Assembly (NCBI GenBank): GCA_020744225.1
Contig: JAGMWG010000007.1
Location: 868,001 to 932,000, forward strand
DNA length: 64,000 bases
From: Paraphoma chrysanthemicola
Lineage: Eukaryota > Ascomycota > Dothideomycetes > Pleosporales > Phaeosphaeriaceae
Reading direction: 5' to 3'
Under the pieces are notes generated by a model that searched no databases, was not told where the DNA came from, and saw only the letters and a list, made by a program, of their open reading frames with translations. Shown here in pieces: positions 31,638 to 41,534 of this stretch. Numbering within the stretch: the first letter of the stretch is position 1; each line of letters opens with the position of its first letter. The position numbers and the translations under genes are program-made.

Positions 31638-33659
31638 ATGCCGGCGCTTCTGCAGCGCCTTCGACGTTCGTTCCAAAAGCGCCCACGAACATTAGGCAGG
31701 ATCACAAGCCCTCGTATTCCACTTGCCCAGCAAAAACACAGTAATCAGGATAATGCCGACGTATCTGATGACGATGATCTGAAGAGCAGCGGTAGGAGCC
31801 TGCCTCCACTTCCGGTGATCAAGGACGCAGGCCCACCAACTGCGAACAGATATGCAAATTCAGATATTTTCTGGAATAGTGTCATGGTTGAGGCGGACGA
31901 CAACGAGGAAATAGTTTGGAAAACACCGAAAAAGGCCAGTCTGACTAGAAGGTATACCGATCGCTCAAAGACAACGGAGATTAAGCCACGAGATGTCGCG
32001 TCCCCACAACGTCCTGCTCAGCATATGACAAGCGGAGGGAACAATGCATTAGCCTCCCAAGCGAAAAGTCCCAAACACAAACAAGACAAAGCTCGTAGTC
32101 TCCAAAGACTCCAGCGCAATCTCAGTTATGGCAAAGAGCGCGCTGACAACGATTTAACAGTCATGATGTTCACGCGTCCAGACTATACTTATCGGCATGA
32201 CGCCCCAGTGCCACATTCGGAGAGACCACTAGAGCCTCTCTCCCCTGGGACACAGCAGTGGGATGAGTTTATGGATTTCCCGACCGACACCTCGTTGCAT
32301 AAGTATCCTGTAGAGGCTGAGTCTTCATCGGCCGTGCCCGAAAGGGCAAGGTCACCTCCAGAACTAGCATACATTCTTGAAGAGAGACACCAGCTGCCTG
32401 CTGCTGGGATAAATCATGCAGGTGTACCACCCTCACAAGAAGGGCCGATAAATTCTACCAGTTTGACTTGGGATATTGCCCTGAACCGGATTATCAACCA
32501 TGAGGCTGTTGATCCAGGTGCTAGGAACGCAATAAGAGACCGTGTGAAGAGCGAAAAATCCAAGGGCGGCCGTGATGATAAAGACTTCCCCCTTGCTCCA
32601 ACTGCAGAAGCGGGTCTTGTACCTAACTTTTCGTATCCAATTGCGGCGGCCGCACTCTACGACCATTTCGCCACCAATCAGTCACAGAACCCACTAATCA
32701 ACGGAGTTGGAGGTGAACAAAGCAAGCAAGTGGAAGTTTCTGAACGGTCCCCTGTTCATGGAGAACCACAACCGTCAAAGAGCTTACTAAACGGCATCTC
32801 CTCAAGCAGCTCATCTGTGGACACTGATGACTCCCTCAATCGCCCACCACGAAGCCCAGACTGGACGGAAGTGGTTCCTCAGCGCGTGAAGAACCTCCTA
32901 AGAGAAGTTTTAACAGCTTCTGAACTCTCTCTTTGCAACGAGATCATCAAAGCAGCCTCGACCAGTTCAACATTGACGCCCCCAACTACACCAGGAGACG
33001 GGACTGACCATACCGCATCCTCCACCATTGACATAGATAGCATGCAAACTCAACTGAACGCCCATGCGCATATCAATTCCACTTCCCCATCTCTTCTCCG
33101 CCTCGTCGTCAAACTCCACACCCTCCTCCACCACCTTCAAGACCGCGCTACCTACCTGGAAGATAATCTCCTCCCGATCCTTGGCACTGCCCTCGAGCGC
33201 AAGACATTCACAATCGACGTGCTGAGTATCGAAATCCAGAATCTCGGCAATCAAATCCATGAACTCAAGACTGCGGTTGACTTTGGCAATAAAGTCCTCG
33301 CTGGATGCTGGTTGCGCGAATACGAAGTATGGCGTACTCTTGTCACGATTCGCAAGAAGCGAGAACAGCGAATGGGAAAAAGGCTCTTGAGACGTTTGAC
33401 GGGCCGGAGGAATAGGATTGCGGATGGAGTGATGAGTCCGCTGGTGAGTAATATGAATGACAAAGAAAACATGGTAATGGGGAAGCGGGTGCTGAGCAAG
33501 ACGGAACTGGATGCGTTAATTGTGATGGCGGAGCAGAACGTGCAGGTCTTGAGAGAGGATGTGGATGATATGGTCGAGCAGGTGGAGAAGTGTAAGCGGG
33601 GCGTGAAGGCCTTTGAGAAGGTGCCGACGCCTGAGGAGGGGAGTTGGCGCGATGTTTGA
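31638..33659 (+). CDS. orphan 673-aa protein with C-terminal coiled coil
   Basis: Uninterrupted ATG-started frame of 673 aa. I do not recognise it. The N-terminal 20 residues are strongly basic (RLRRSFQKRPR). Residues 40-300 are polar, Ser/Pro-rich and look disordered, with several SP/TP sites. From about residue 415 (VPQRVKNLLREVL) to the end it is predicted helical, with Leu-rich heptads (LLRLVVKLHTLLHHL, then VLSIEIQNLGNQIHEL) and a basic block RLLRRLTGRRNRI. The last 60 residues again suit a coiled coil (LDALIVMAEQNVQVL). The length of the frame and its patterned composition support a real gene; a scaffold or nuclear role is only a guess. It borders the gene-poor interval to its right. 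Confidence 0.75.
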   Translation: MPALLQRLRRSFQKRPRTLGRITSPRIPLAQQKHSNQDNADVSDDDDLKSSGRSLPPLPVIKDAGPPTANRYANSDIFWNSVMVEADDNEEIVWKTPKKASLTRRYTDRSKTTEIKPRDVASPQRPAQHMTSGGNNALASQAKSPKHKQDKARSLQRLQRNLSYGKERADNDLTVMMFTRPDYTYRHDAPVPHSERPLEPLSPGTQQWDEFMDFPTDTSLHKYPVEAESSSAVPERARSPPELAYILEERHQLPAAGINHAGVPPSQEGPINSTSLTWDIALNRIINHEAVDPGARNAIRDRVKSEKSKGGRDDKDFPLAPTAEAGLVPNFSYPIAAAALYDHFATNQSQNPLINGVGGEQSKQVEVSERSPVHGEPQPSKSLLNGISSSSSSVDTDDSLNRPPRSPDWTEVVPQRVKNLLREVLTASELSLCNEIIKAASTSSTLTPPTTPGDGTDHTASSTIDIDSMQTQLNAHAHINSTSPSLLRLVVKLHTLLHHLQDRATYLEDNLLPILGTALERKTFTIDVLSIEIQNLGNQIHELKTAVDFGNKVLAGCWLREYEVWRTLVTIRKKREQRMGKRLLRRLTGRRNRIADGVMSPLVSNMNDKENMVMGKRVLSKTELDALIVMAEQNVQVLREDVDDMVEQVEKCKRGVKAFEKVPTPEEGSWRDV

Positions 33660-33980
33660 GGTTGATTTTGGTGGACTTGGTGGATCTGTAGTAATCGTGA
33701 GAGTATCATATGCAGCAATTATCATTTATGTATTAGGATGTATTTGGCATTGGGAATATCTGCGGCAATGAGGTATACTCATGTGGACCATGGTACTCAC
33801 TTTTCATAGCCCTGGGCACGTTAAAGAACAGCAAGCGCTCTGACTTCTCTTTAGCGTGAATTCCTACTTGAGAAGATGCTTGCTTGATCCAATGAATTGA
33901 AGTTCGGGTCTTCTTCCATAATATTCCTTCCGTAGGGACGTATCCAAACGTCATTCTAAGCAAAAGCATACTTGGCTTTG
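33660..33980. other. short gap, possibly holding a last exon
   Basis: Between the orphan gene and the membrane-protein gene. A minus-strand exon at 33955-33851 would extend the membrane protein if a GTAAGA donor at 33992 is used, but the intron would be only 37 nt. Confidence 0.3.
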
Positions 33981-35192
33981 TCACCCTCTTACCTCAGCTC
34001 GATCTGTAGTTGCCGGAAGTTCCGCACGGTACACGTCCCCGATGACCTCGACCGGCGGGTCCTTGCCCTGTATCTCGAACCTTTCTTTTCCGCTTGTTTC
34101 TGCTATGTCCTGGCCCGTCATCTCCGGTGGCTCTTCGGTCGCGACCTCAATTTCAGGGCTTTCGCTCATCGTCTTTCTCCGCCGCCGGAGGAAGAACCAT
34201 CCCAGTCCCAGCGCAATCACTGCTCCGCCACCGAGCCCAGTACCAAGACCGATGGCAAGCGAGGGTGTGGACGAGGATGGCGCTGCTGCTAATCCTGTCC
34301 CTGAAGCAGACGGCGCAGGTGTACCTGTGGCGTTTGAAATGAAGGACACGGTTGGTAGAGACACCGTAGTCAATGTCTTGACTGTGAATGCCAGCCCTGA
34401 GTATGCAGCCGTCGTGTAGACCGCTGGCTCTGGAGCTGTGAATACCAAATCACTGATATTGCAGCAGGTTGTATTCGTTCGATTGACACGATCCTCAGGT
34501 GGTGCTGGCTCGCCGGTATCGCAGCACCATTTTTCCGGCTCGGGACATTTGAAGATGAGGTGGTTGTTGCGATCTGTCAAGGGTTCAGTCTTCCATGCTT
34601 TGATTGTCAATGTACGACACTTACTATTCACTTTGTCGCAGTAGTTCCCGCTGCTGGGGTCTTGGAAGGTGAGGTCCGTGGAGCCAAAAAACCAAACAAA
34701 ATTTGTTATATTACTGACACCTGGGTCACGACAGAGCCCGTTGGTAAGACATTGATCGTCGGGGTCGCAACATGCCGTGTTCTTCCCTTGAATAATGGCG
34801 TCGTGGTCGCAAGGAACGGCTCGCCGAGCTTTCGTGCCGTTGCGAAGATAGCAAGTCATGTGGGTGAATGAGCTTCCCAGGACGTCGGAAGCTGAGAAGT
34901 GACCGGCGCCTTGCGAGACATGTCGCAGCTCTGAACTTTCGGAGGGAGACCATCTACTTTTGAATGTTGGGGCTTTCAGCCTCGCGATAGATTGTGTCGA
35001 ACGAATGTACGTGAACGCTTTCTTGTGCCTGTACGACCTGGTAGTTATGAGGCAGCTGGCCAATAATAGGAGCCATGTCCCTGGCGTGTGGGGTACCCGC
35101 GCACCACCAACGCTCAGCTCGTATATTAGGTTGCATCGGTTGTGTGACACATTCGGACATTCAGCCGAACCGGTGATCCCAGACAAGAACAT
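33981..35192 (-). CDS. Cys-rich single-pass membrane protein (fungal surface type)
   Basis: Clear coding from about 34870 leftward. An extracellular-looking Cys-rich region comes first (TCYLRNGTKARR, then NTACCDPDDQCLTNGLC, CRTLTIKAW, EKWCCDTGEPAP and NTTCCNISDL), with several N-glycosylation sequons. A Ser/Thr/Ala-rich stalk follows, then one membrane helix (LAIGLGTGLGGGAVIALGLG), a stop-transfer RRRRK and an acidic cytoplasmic tail. This layout is common among uncharacterised Pezizomycotina wall-sensor-like proteins. The N-terminus is uncertain. The open frame reaches ATG 35192, but a hydrophobic piece (WLLLLASCLITT, near 35060) could be a signal sequence joined by an intron (about 35040-34885) to SFTHMTC. 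The 3' end may also be spliced to an exon ending at 33851. Confidence 0.65.
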   Translation of the reverse strand: MFLSGITGSAECPNVSHNRCNLIYELSVGGARVPHTPGTWLLLLASCLITTRSYRHKKAFTYIRSTQSIARLKAPTFKSRWSPSESSELRHVSQGAGHFSASDVLGSSFTHMTCYLRNGTKARRAVPCDHDAIIQGKNTACCDPDDQCLTNGLCRDPGVSNITNFVWFFGSTDLTFQDPSSGNYCDKVNSKCRTLTIKAWKTEPLTDRNNHLIFKCPEPEKWCCDTGEPAPPEDRVNRTNTTCCNISDLVFTAPEPAVYTTAAYSGLAFTVKTLTTVSLPTVSFISNATGTPAPSASGTGLAAAPSSSTPSLAIGLGTGLGGGAVIALGLGWFFLRRRRKTMSESPEIEVATEEPPEMTGQDIAETSGKERFEIQGKDPPVEVIGDVYRAELPATTDRAEVRG

Positions 35193-36908
35193 GGTAGGGC
35201 GTTGGTTTAATCCTGCCTCCAACGGACCAGTGCCACAGCAGGATCAGATTTGGGGGCCAGGGGTCGGTTCGCTTTCCTCGTATCATTCACCCAGTAGGGC
35301 GTGAGAGCGTGTCGTGTCAAGTATATCATCCCTACCTCGACTTTGGTAACTACGGAACCACAATTGTGTTCTTGATACCACATGAAGGATCATTGGAATA
35401 TCAGTGTCGGAATCGAGCTCCAGTATGAATCTGGACTTGGCAACATCGTCGACATAGAAGACGCCCTGGATACATGCCTGCGCTCTCATCTATCTACAAA
35501 GCGTGTCATAAATAAAAACATGCACGTTATCGGCATATGATACTAAATGTTTGTATTCACAAGATTTCAGTTACACAACACTGTGGACGGAAAAAGACAT
35601 GGACGCGCAACATATTGCAAGGAGCTATTGTTACAAACAGCATTTCGATTTAGAAATGTGTTCTACGCAACACCTTGCTACGATCACTTATGCTTGATAT
35701 GTATTTCAAATCAAACACTGCGTTTGGACATTGAATTGTGTTCAGTTTTGGCATGTGTCACACGTGTTTGCAAGCTTGTAGCACATAGCTAACGCATATA
35801 CAAAGTCAATATGAATATAACGACATTTTCAAAAGCATCTCTAGCGCGGCGTGGTATTGTTTGAAGGCTATTACTTCAACGACGAGGTATCAAAGCGAGC
35901 CACTGCATAATTTCAGTGTAGACGACAAGGTACTGAAGTCTACAGCCTCGGCTTGGTCACCACGCATAAAATTAATGACCTGTAACACCAATGGGCCGAT
36001 GAGGAGCGTAACATTGCGAAAATCAAACTCAGACACCACGGCAAGCTAATGAGCAGTTACATATACCATTTCCACTTCTAAGTATACATACCTAGATCTA
36101 GACGACATGTGGTTGCGACACTGAGCGCTTATGATTTTCAACATCTTGATCTACTTAGTCATGTGGTACCTCGTGCACCAAACTGTACGTTTATTAGCAT
36201 ATAACCTCTCTCTATCGTCTAAGCACGAGGCCGAGCGCCTCTTATACAAATGAAGAGAAGCATTTCGTCAGACAGGACGCGAAGAGATGTCTGATTGTGC
36301 TTAAGCCACGTCTGTTCATATCTGTAAGCATATACGTGAGCAAGTGCAGGGTGTCGAAATTCCGTGGTCCTTGTGCGTGTCTACCCACGCTACTTCGTAG
36401 GTAGGTTCATATTCGGCACAGCTCACCACCATGGACACGATAGATGAAGCAACCACAACAGCAGGCAGCAACAGAACATTACGAAACAAGACTTTGTTCA
36501 ATTACTTGAATTCTAATTAAATTTAAGACATGCTACCAACGTGGTCGCATACTGTCTATGGAAAGGGTACGAATGACTTAGGGGAAGGGTGTGCAGGTAA
36601 CCGTGTTTCTCTAAAGCGCGGCGGTTCTTGCAATTGGCTAGGTGCTTCTCCTAATGGTCCGGCAAAGCCGCTCAAGTGGCCGTTCCGTGTATTGAAGAGG
36701 AGGGGTCGTGTCGGATGCGAGCCGCACGTAGGGGATGAAACGAATGTGTTTGTTGCGTTTGGGTATCTGGAGCCGTTGGAGTGGCGATACCACTAATATC
36801 GTTCTTGGTTGGGTTGGTTCAGATGCCATACAAGAGCTTCCCACTCATAACCGGCAACCTATCAGAATGTTCCTGACCTGGGTGGACTTCAAGACCAGCT
36901 GCAAGCCT
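35193..36908. other. 1.7-kb AT-rich gene-free stretch
   Basis: From about 35490 to 36560 the sequence is visibly richer in A and T than its surroundings, and all frames are short. A 61-codon frame at 36316-36501 looks like a signal peptide plus cysteines but begins with TTG after a stop, so I do not call it. This may be old, mutated repeat DNA. Confidence 0.45.
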
Positions 36909-37544
36909 TTAAGCACTCCTTCGGGTCTTTCCTGACCCCGGGGGCAGAGGGTCTGAGATTTGCAAGCCTGCAGAATCATCCTTTGGCGTGTTGGTTTTGG
37001 GGTTTCCGGGGAGCCTTTCAGCATTCCTTCGGGTCTTTCCTGGCCCCAAGGGCTTTGCAATGCTCAAGCCTGCGGAATCGTCCTTAGCCGGGTTGATTTT
37101 GAGACCATCTGCGAGCCTTTCAGCACTCCTTCGGGTCTTTCTGTGGGGTGTAGGGTCTGAGATTTGCAGGCCTGCGGAATCGTCCTTAGCCGGGTTGATT
37201 TTGAGACCATTTGCGAGTCTTTCAGCACTTCTTCGTGCCTTTGCTCGGTGCCCGGGACCTTTTGGTGCGATGGCCAAGCCTGCAGAATCGTCATAAGCCG
37301 GGTTGATTTGGAGACCATCGTGAAGCCTTTGAGCACTCCTTCGCGTCTTTCCATGGCGTGTGGGATTGTCTCCTCCGTTAAGGGGTGCGGAATCATCCTT
37401 TCCCGTGTTGATTGGGATACCATCGTGAAGCCTAGTGCCTCTCTTTGCTTGAACAGAAAGAGCGTCGGAGGTGCCCACCGATGCGAGTGGTGTGCAGGCA
37501 GCCAATGCCACTAGGACGGAGGCAGTGATCATATTGAGCTTCAT
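36909..37544 (-). CDS. secreted Kex2-processed repeat protein (candidate peptide precursor)
   Basis: 211-aa single-exon protein. ATG 37544 is the first ATG and opens a signal peptide (MKLNMITASVLVALAAC, cleavage probably near residue 20). After a short propeptide ending at a dibasic KR (residues 34-35) come five tandem units of 34 or 36 residues (36-69, 70-105, 106-139, 140-173, 174-209), each ending in K-T-R-R or K-A-R-R, then Ser-Ala and stop. Units share a frame of R-L, G, I-N-P, D-D-S-A-G-L and a Gly/Pro-rich end. This is the architecture of fungal Kex2-processed repeat proteins (KEPs), which release several related peptides in the Golgi (mating factors, repellents, some RiPP precursors). 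Cysteine is absent from the units and Tyr appears only in unit 2, so a dikaritin/ustiloxin-type cyclised product is not suggested. No modifying enzyme gene is seen nearby. Biological role unknown. Confidence 0.88.
   Translation of the reverse strand: MKLNMITASVLVALAACTPLASVGTSDALSVQAKRGTRLHDGIPINTGKDDSAPLNGGDNPTRHGKTRRSAQRLHDGLQINPAYDDSAGLAIAPKGPGHRAKARRSAERLANGLKINPAKDDSAGLQISDPTPHRKTRRSAERLADGLKINPAKDDSAGLSIAKPLGPGKTRRNAERLPGNPKTNTPKDDSAGLQISDPLPPGSGKTRRSA
36918..37439 (-). repeat. five 102/108-bp tandem repeats inside the Kex2-repeat gene
   Basis: Units lie at 37439-37338, 37337-37230, 37229-37128, 37127-37026 and 37025-36918 (102, 108, 102, 102 and 108 bp). Units 3 and 4 are the most alike at the protein level; unit 5 and unit 1 are the most divergent. 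All lengths are multiples of three. Confidence 0.85.
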
Positions 37545-40329
37545 AATGAGAAGTTGCAAAGGAGTGGCTGTACAAAAGATTCGAAGAGAGTGTTGCAGCA
37601 GGTTCCACGAGAGATGGTGGTTGTGATTGAGATAAAACTGGTGGAATACATGTCCTTATGTACACACTTTGGGCCGGGTACGCAGAGGCGATTCTTGTTT
37701 CGGCATGTGAGGAAGACTGATTTAATTGACCGTAAGGACGAAGCTCCGAAGCGTGAAGACTCCGAGCGTTGGGCCGTGGTGTTTGGCAACTTTACCCAAG
37801 TTTTGCCCCAGTCGTGTGAAGTGATGCGTTCAGCTCGGTTGTTTGTAGCAGTCAGGTTACGACTCGGTCTTATTGTTGTTTAGCGCTTCTTCAAATCAAT
37901 TTTGAGCGTGGGTTGGATACCAGGCAGTGCTTCATAATGGCCACCGAGACAGTGAGACATACAGAAGCTAGGCATATTGTCGTGATGAAAGACACCGAGA
38001 GAGACCAGATGCTTGACCAAAAGAGTATGGACCCGCAAGCGTAGCATGAGCACGCCCGGATGACACCGCTGATTCTCGCGGGAAGGACTAACGCAGCCAG
38101 TGGTAGGTGCATAGGTTGGGCTTGGACAAGTCATGAAACCTACCCGGCGTTTCAATCTTGCATCTCAAAGGCTTCGTAGGCGGTTTGGGTGACAGTGCTT
38201 GCGAAAATGCACATAGACACCAGGTTCATGGTTTTCCATCGAACGCGAGGCGGTAGGGGTAGATCACCTGCAGCCACGTTCGGCGGTCCGACTACTCAAC
38301 TCGGCGGTCTCTAGAGGAGCTTATTCTGGATGGCGCACCGCCACTGGCGTGTTGCCATAAGAGTCCGGTGCATCACCCACAACTAGCTTCTGAGTAAGGG
38401 ATAACTGATGCCGAAGTTGAGATTGCATAGTGCAAGCGTGACGCAGATTAGGTAGCGTATAGCAATAACGGTGACGATGATGATAATGCAGACAATAGCG
38501 GCGTATGTAGATGGGACTTCAGCTTCAGCAAATTGGTTGTGCTCGACACAGATACAGTGGGTATTTTGTGTCAAGTCTAGACGTTCACAAGGTTGTGTAA
38601 TACCACATCTGATAAACAGCCAGGGGTGCGGCTCTGCCCGAACTCTAGTCGATCCCTCCCAATATTTTCAACGGTGATCACCACGCCTCCTCCGATTTCG
38701 AAGCATACCGAATCTACGCCGTGCACGCCTGGATCGGGTATAATGCCCGATTTTAGAGAAGCCGGCCTATGCTCAAAGGTGTATAAACCGAGTCATTCGG
38801 TTGGTTGAGGTGAGGAGACAAATTTGCTCGTACGCGATTCAATGCTGTTTAGCAGTCCTCGGAGGCTCGCCGCCCCTGGTGCGCTCGACCACGCCGGTAT
38901 GGTCCAAGCGTGAGCCCGAGGCTCGACTGACTCAAGACAAGTGATCTGTATGCGGTCTTGACAGTGCGTTGGGATCGGGCTATAAATGGGAGAAGGGCCT
39001 GTGGTCCATGCAACGAGCGGCGATCTAGACCGTCGGCCCCAATGCGGGAATTCCAAGCTGCAACTGCGGAATTGACTCGCCACGACTGGAACTAAGCCAC
39101 GTCTTGTACGGAGAGGACCCTGGAACTACCTGCTCACTGTTAAGAGCGCTAAAATACGCCGAGCTACCATTAATGCCTGGTAACAAATAAGTATTACTTC
39201 TTATTCACTACATTGAACATTACAGCAACACATTTCCTCCGATTCCTTCCCAAGGAGACATGTGTTTGATTGCCTCTTAAGATACCGGGCGACCACAGCG
39301 CCGTTCCTAGCGCGCTGATGCAATGGACAGTGTCGTACGAGTCGTAGATGAACTGTATTCAATGTTGCACGTGCTTTGCGTCGGCAACAGGACAGCGTGG
39401 ACTGTCGGTGCGGCAGCCGCAATGTCGGTAGAGTTGTCCAAATTGCACGGGTGACGTGCCGCGAGCCTCTGCAGTTGGGTGTGGAGAGTGTTTAAGGTCA
39501 ATTATTTGCTGCACGTGGACGAGATGTTCCCCTAAGCCATCCCCTGTCATGTTCAGCCTTGCGCTTTGTTCCCTGAGCGCTTTAGCTCAGCCCTACGCGG
39601 TGACGGGACGCGCAGCCCCATCGCCCGTTTGTGACAGAATAACGACTTCGCTTGAATCACAAAGCTTAACGACTTGATGGGTGCCACATGGGCAATGGTG
39701 CATCTCGGCCCAAACCTAGAAGACCTCATGATTTTAACCAGCAAACATCACGAACAGACGATGATCGTGTCACGACCATCTCACACAATGGTGCGACGGG
39801 CACACAGACACATGGTAGAGTATATTAACATTATTCTGACTTCAGGGCTTGGTCAATTGCCACTCACCATTGCACGCTTGATGCGCACGCCCCTACGCAT
39901 CATCCTGCCAAACAGGATTGCGAGTCCTGTGACTTGTTTCTGTATACGTGTTGCGTGATCGTTCCACATTTCATTTAGGATTACTGATTGCTCGTCAGCC
40001 AACGAGGGCGGAGGCAGCATTGCTACGAGCCGGCTGAAGGGACGTTGCAATCGTCAAGCGCTGCCTATGCCGCAATCCATAAATTCTGGACTTGGCAAAA
40101 CCACAGATTTGCAAGCCGACAGCCATCTGAGATAAGTGAGGGTTGACATTTTTTGTGAGGAGGAACCAGCGATGTCGGATCTCCTACAACACGACGGGCT
40201 CATGTCCGCAAATCGACGTCATTACGACCCCTCATCGACCTCTAGCTTCAATGTAGCCTCTACATCTCACAGCTCAGTGTACAAGCTCTTGGCATAAAAC
40301 AGCTCGAAGCACAAATATCAGAAAGAACA
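37545..40329. other. 2.8-kb stretch without a supported gene
   Basis: Promoter side of the Kex2-repeat gene and upstream region of the 121-aa gene. Frames are at most about 95-110 codons and none resembles a family. I looked specifically for UstYa (DUF3328), tyrosinase or oxidase motifs and found none. Confidence 0.45.
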
Positions 40330-40818
40330 ATGTCAGACCCTGCGCAGATCAGCCGTTCCTTGGGTACGATTAGGACGGAACTTGAGTACCTGGCTGCGGC
40401 TGGTGTTTTGTCCCCGCCACAACTCCAATCAATTCAAGCGCAACTCCCCGTCTGTCTACATCAGTTGCTTCTTGGTTCTTCGCTGACTAGCAGCAGCAAG
40501 GAAATGGCCAGCCATCCCAATACGTTGACCCCAGATATGTGTCTGAGGCCAACCAATTCAATCCTGCTTGGGTTGCGCAGCAGGCGCAAGATCCTAATAA
40601 TCCTGCACATCCGGAGCATCCAAAAGTACGTTATAGTGGCTGAAACTCTGTCGTCCTCGAGCGGAGGATTACCAATGAAGTGGCCGCTGACTTGCTGGTC
40701 AATACAGCATCATGAGTGGGCTAAGAACCTTGCACACAAGTTTGGTAACGCCTCTGTCTACGGAGCTGGCGCGACCTTCGGATCTAATCTCATCAACGAT
40801 GCGATGAGGAAGTTTTAG
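40330..40818 (+). CDS. small conserved-looking fungal protein (121 aa)
   Basis: Three exons (40330-40449, 40491-40625, 40708-40818) with introns 40450-40490 (41 nt) and 40626-40707 (82 nt). Exon 1 gives MSDPAQISRSLGTIRTELEY and SPPQLQSIQAQLP. Exon 2 is Gln/Pro/Asn-rich (QQAQDPNNPAHPEHP). Exon 3 gives EWAKNLAHKFGNASVYGAGAT and ends NDAMRKF. The N-terminal helix pair followed by a Gln/Pro linker resembles the non-SH3 part of LSB/PIN3-type proteins, while the Gly-rich end looks like a short hydrophobic or membrane-associating tail. I do not know a function. Reading without introns gives a plausible but compositionally odd 162-aa frame; the spliced version has coherent composition in every exon. 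Confidence 0.72.
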   Translation: MSDPAQISRSLGTIRTELEYLAAAGVLSPPQLQSIQAQLPVCLHQLLLGSSLTSSSKEMASHPNTLTPDMCLRPTNSILLGLRSRRKILIILHIRSIQKYVIVAETLSSSSGGLPMKWPLTCWSIQHHEWAKNLAHKFGNASVYGAGATFGSNLINDAMRKF

Positions 40819-41534
40819 GACTCCACTCCAGAGGTCGTACAGGAATGCGACTCGATGTGCGAGGTGCAGTCGCGAGCTGCGATATATATCTTAGCTTATT
40901 AGCAAGCCGCAAAGCAATGGGTTAGGTTATTCCTCTGCGTCCATGGTTGTGTCTAATTGTGCTGGTTGCCCCTGAATGTGTCGTCTTTCGCAAAGTCCCT
41001 GACACCGTCATTGACCGAGGGAAATAGCGACCATTGATGAAGAATTTGAACAATATCGGCGGAGGTTGTTGGAATAAGCATCGCTTGAAATGGTGATGTG
41101 CTGTTGGACGGCAGGATCAAGCTTGGCTGGCCAATGAATGGCAGAGGTCTAACGCTACCCATGCTATTCACCTTGCTCTTTCCACGATTTGACACCCGTC
41201 TACAGACCTGGGACTGACTTTTCGACAACCTCAAATTCATAACACAAGTCAGCTGGACTGATATCCAACGGCTCGCAGCTTGCTCGCGCATTACCGTCAG
41301 TTCCCGTCACCCAGTACTACGACTATGCTGCCCCTGCAAAACCTGCCACGTCGTCGACTAGATCACAACTTAAACTTGCTCCTGACTCCTCCAATAGTCA
41401 GCAACGAGGCAGCGATTGATGCCAGCAACGTACTAGTTTGCCTCGTCCGCAAGATCCCATTTCAAAATCCGAAAGAACGTGCGGGGAACACGTATAACGT
41501 CTAGATTCGCTCTCTTCGATCCACACCAAACCAT
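40819..41534. other. gene-free stretch
   Basis: Short frames only. It may include remains of the 5' part of the decayed F-box-like gene to the right, but no N-terminal motif could be recognised. Confidence 0.35.

Noticed and set aside
36316..36501. 61-codon frame resembling a signal peptide with cysteines (possible small effector)
   Set aside because: The first codon is TTG immediately after a stop; the only in-frame ATG lies after the hydrophobic stretch.
37880..38155. 91-codon minus-strand frame with clustered His/Cys near the Kex2-repeat gene, considered as a UstYa (DUF3328) exon
   Set aside because: It lacks the H-x-x-H-C pattern of DUF3328, has no membrane segment and no joining exon.
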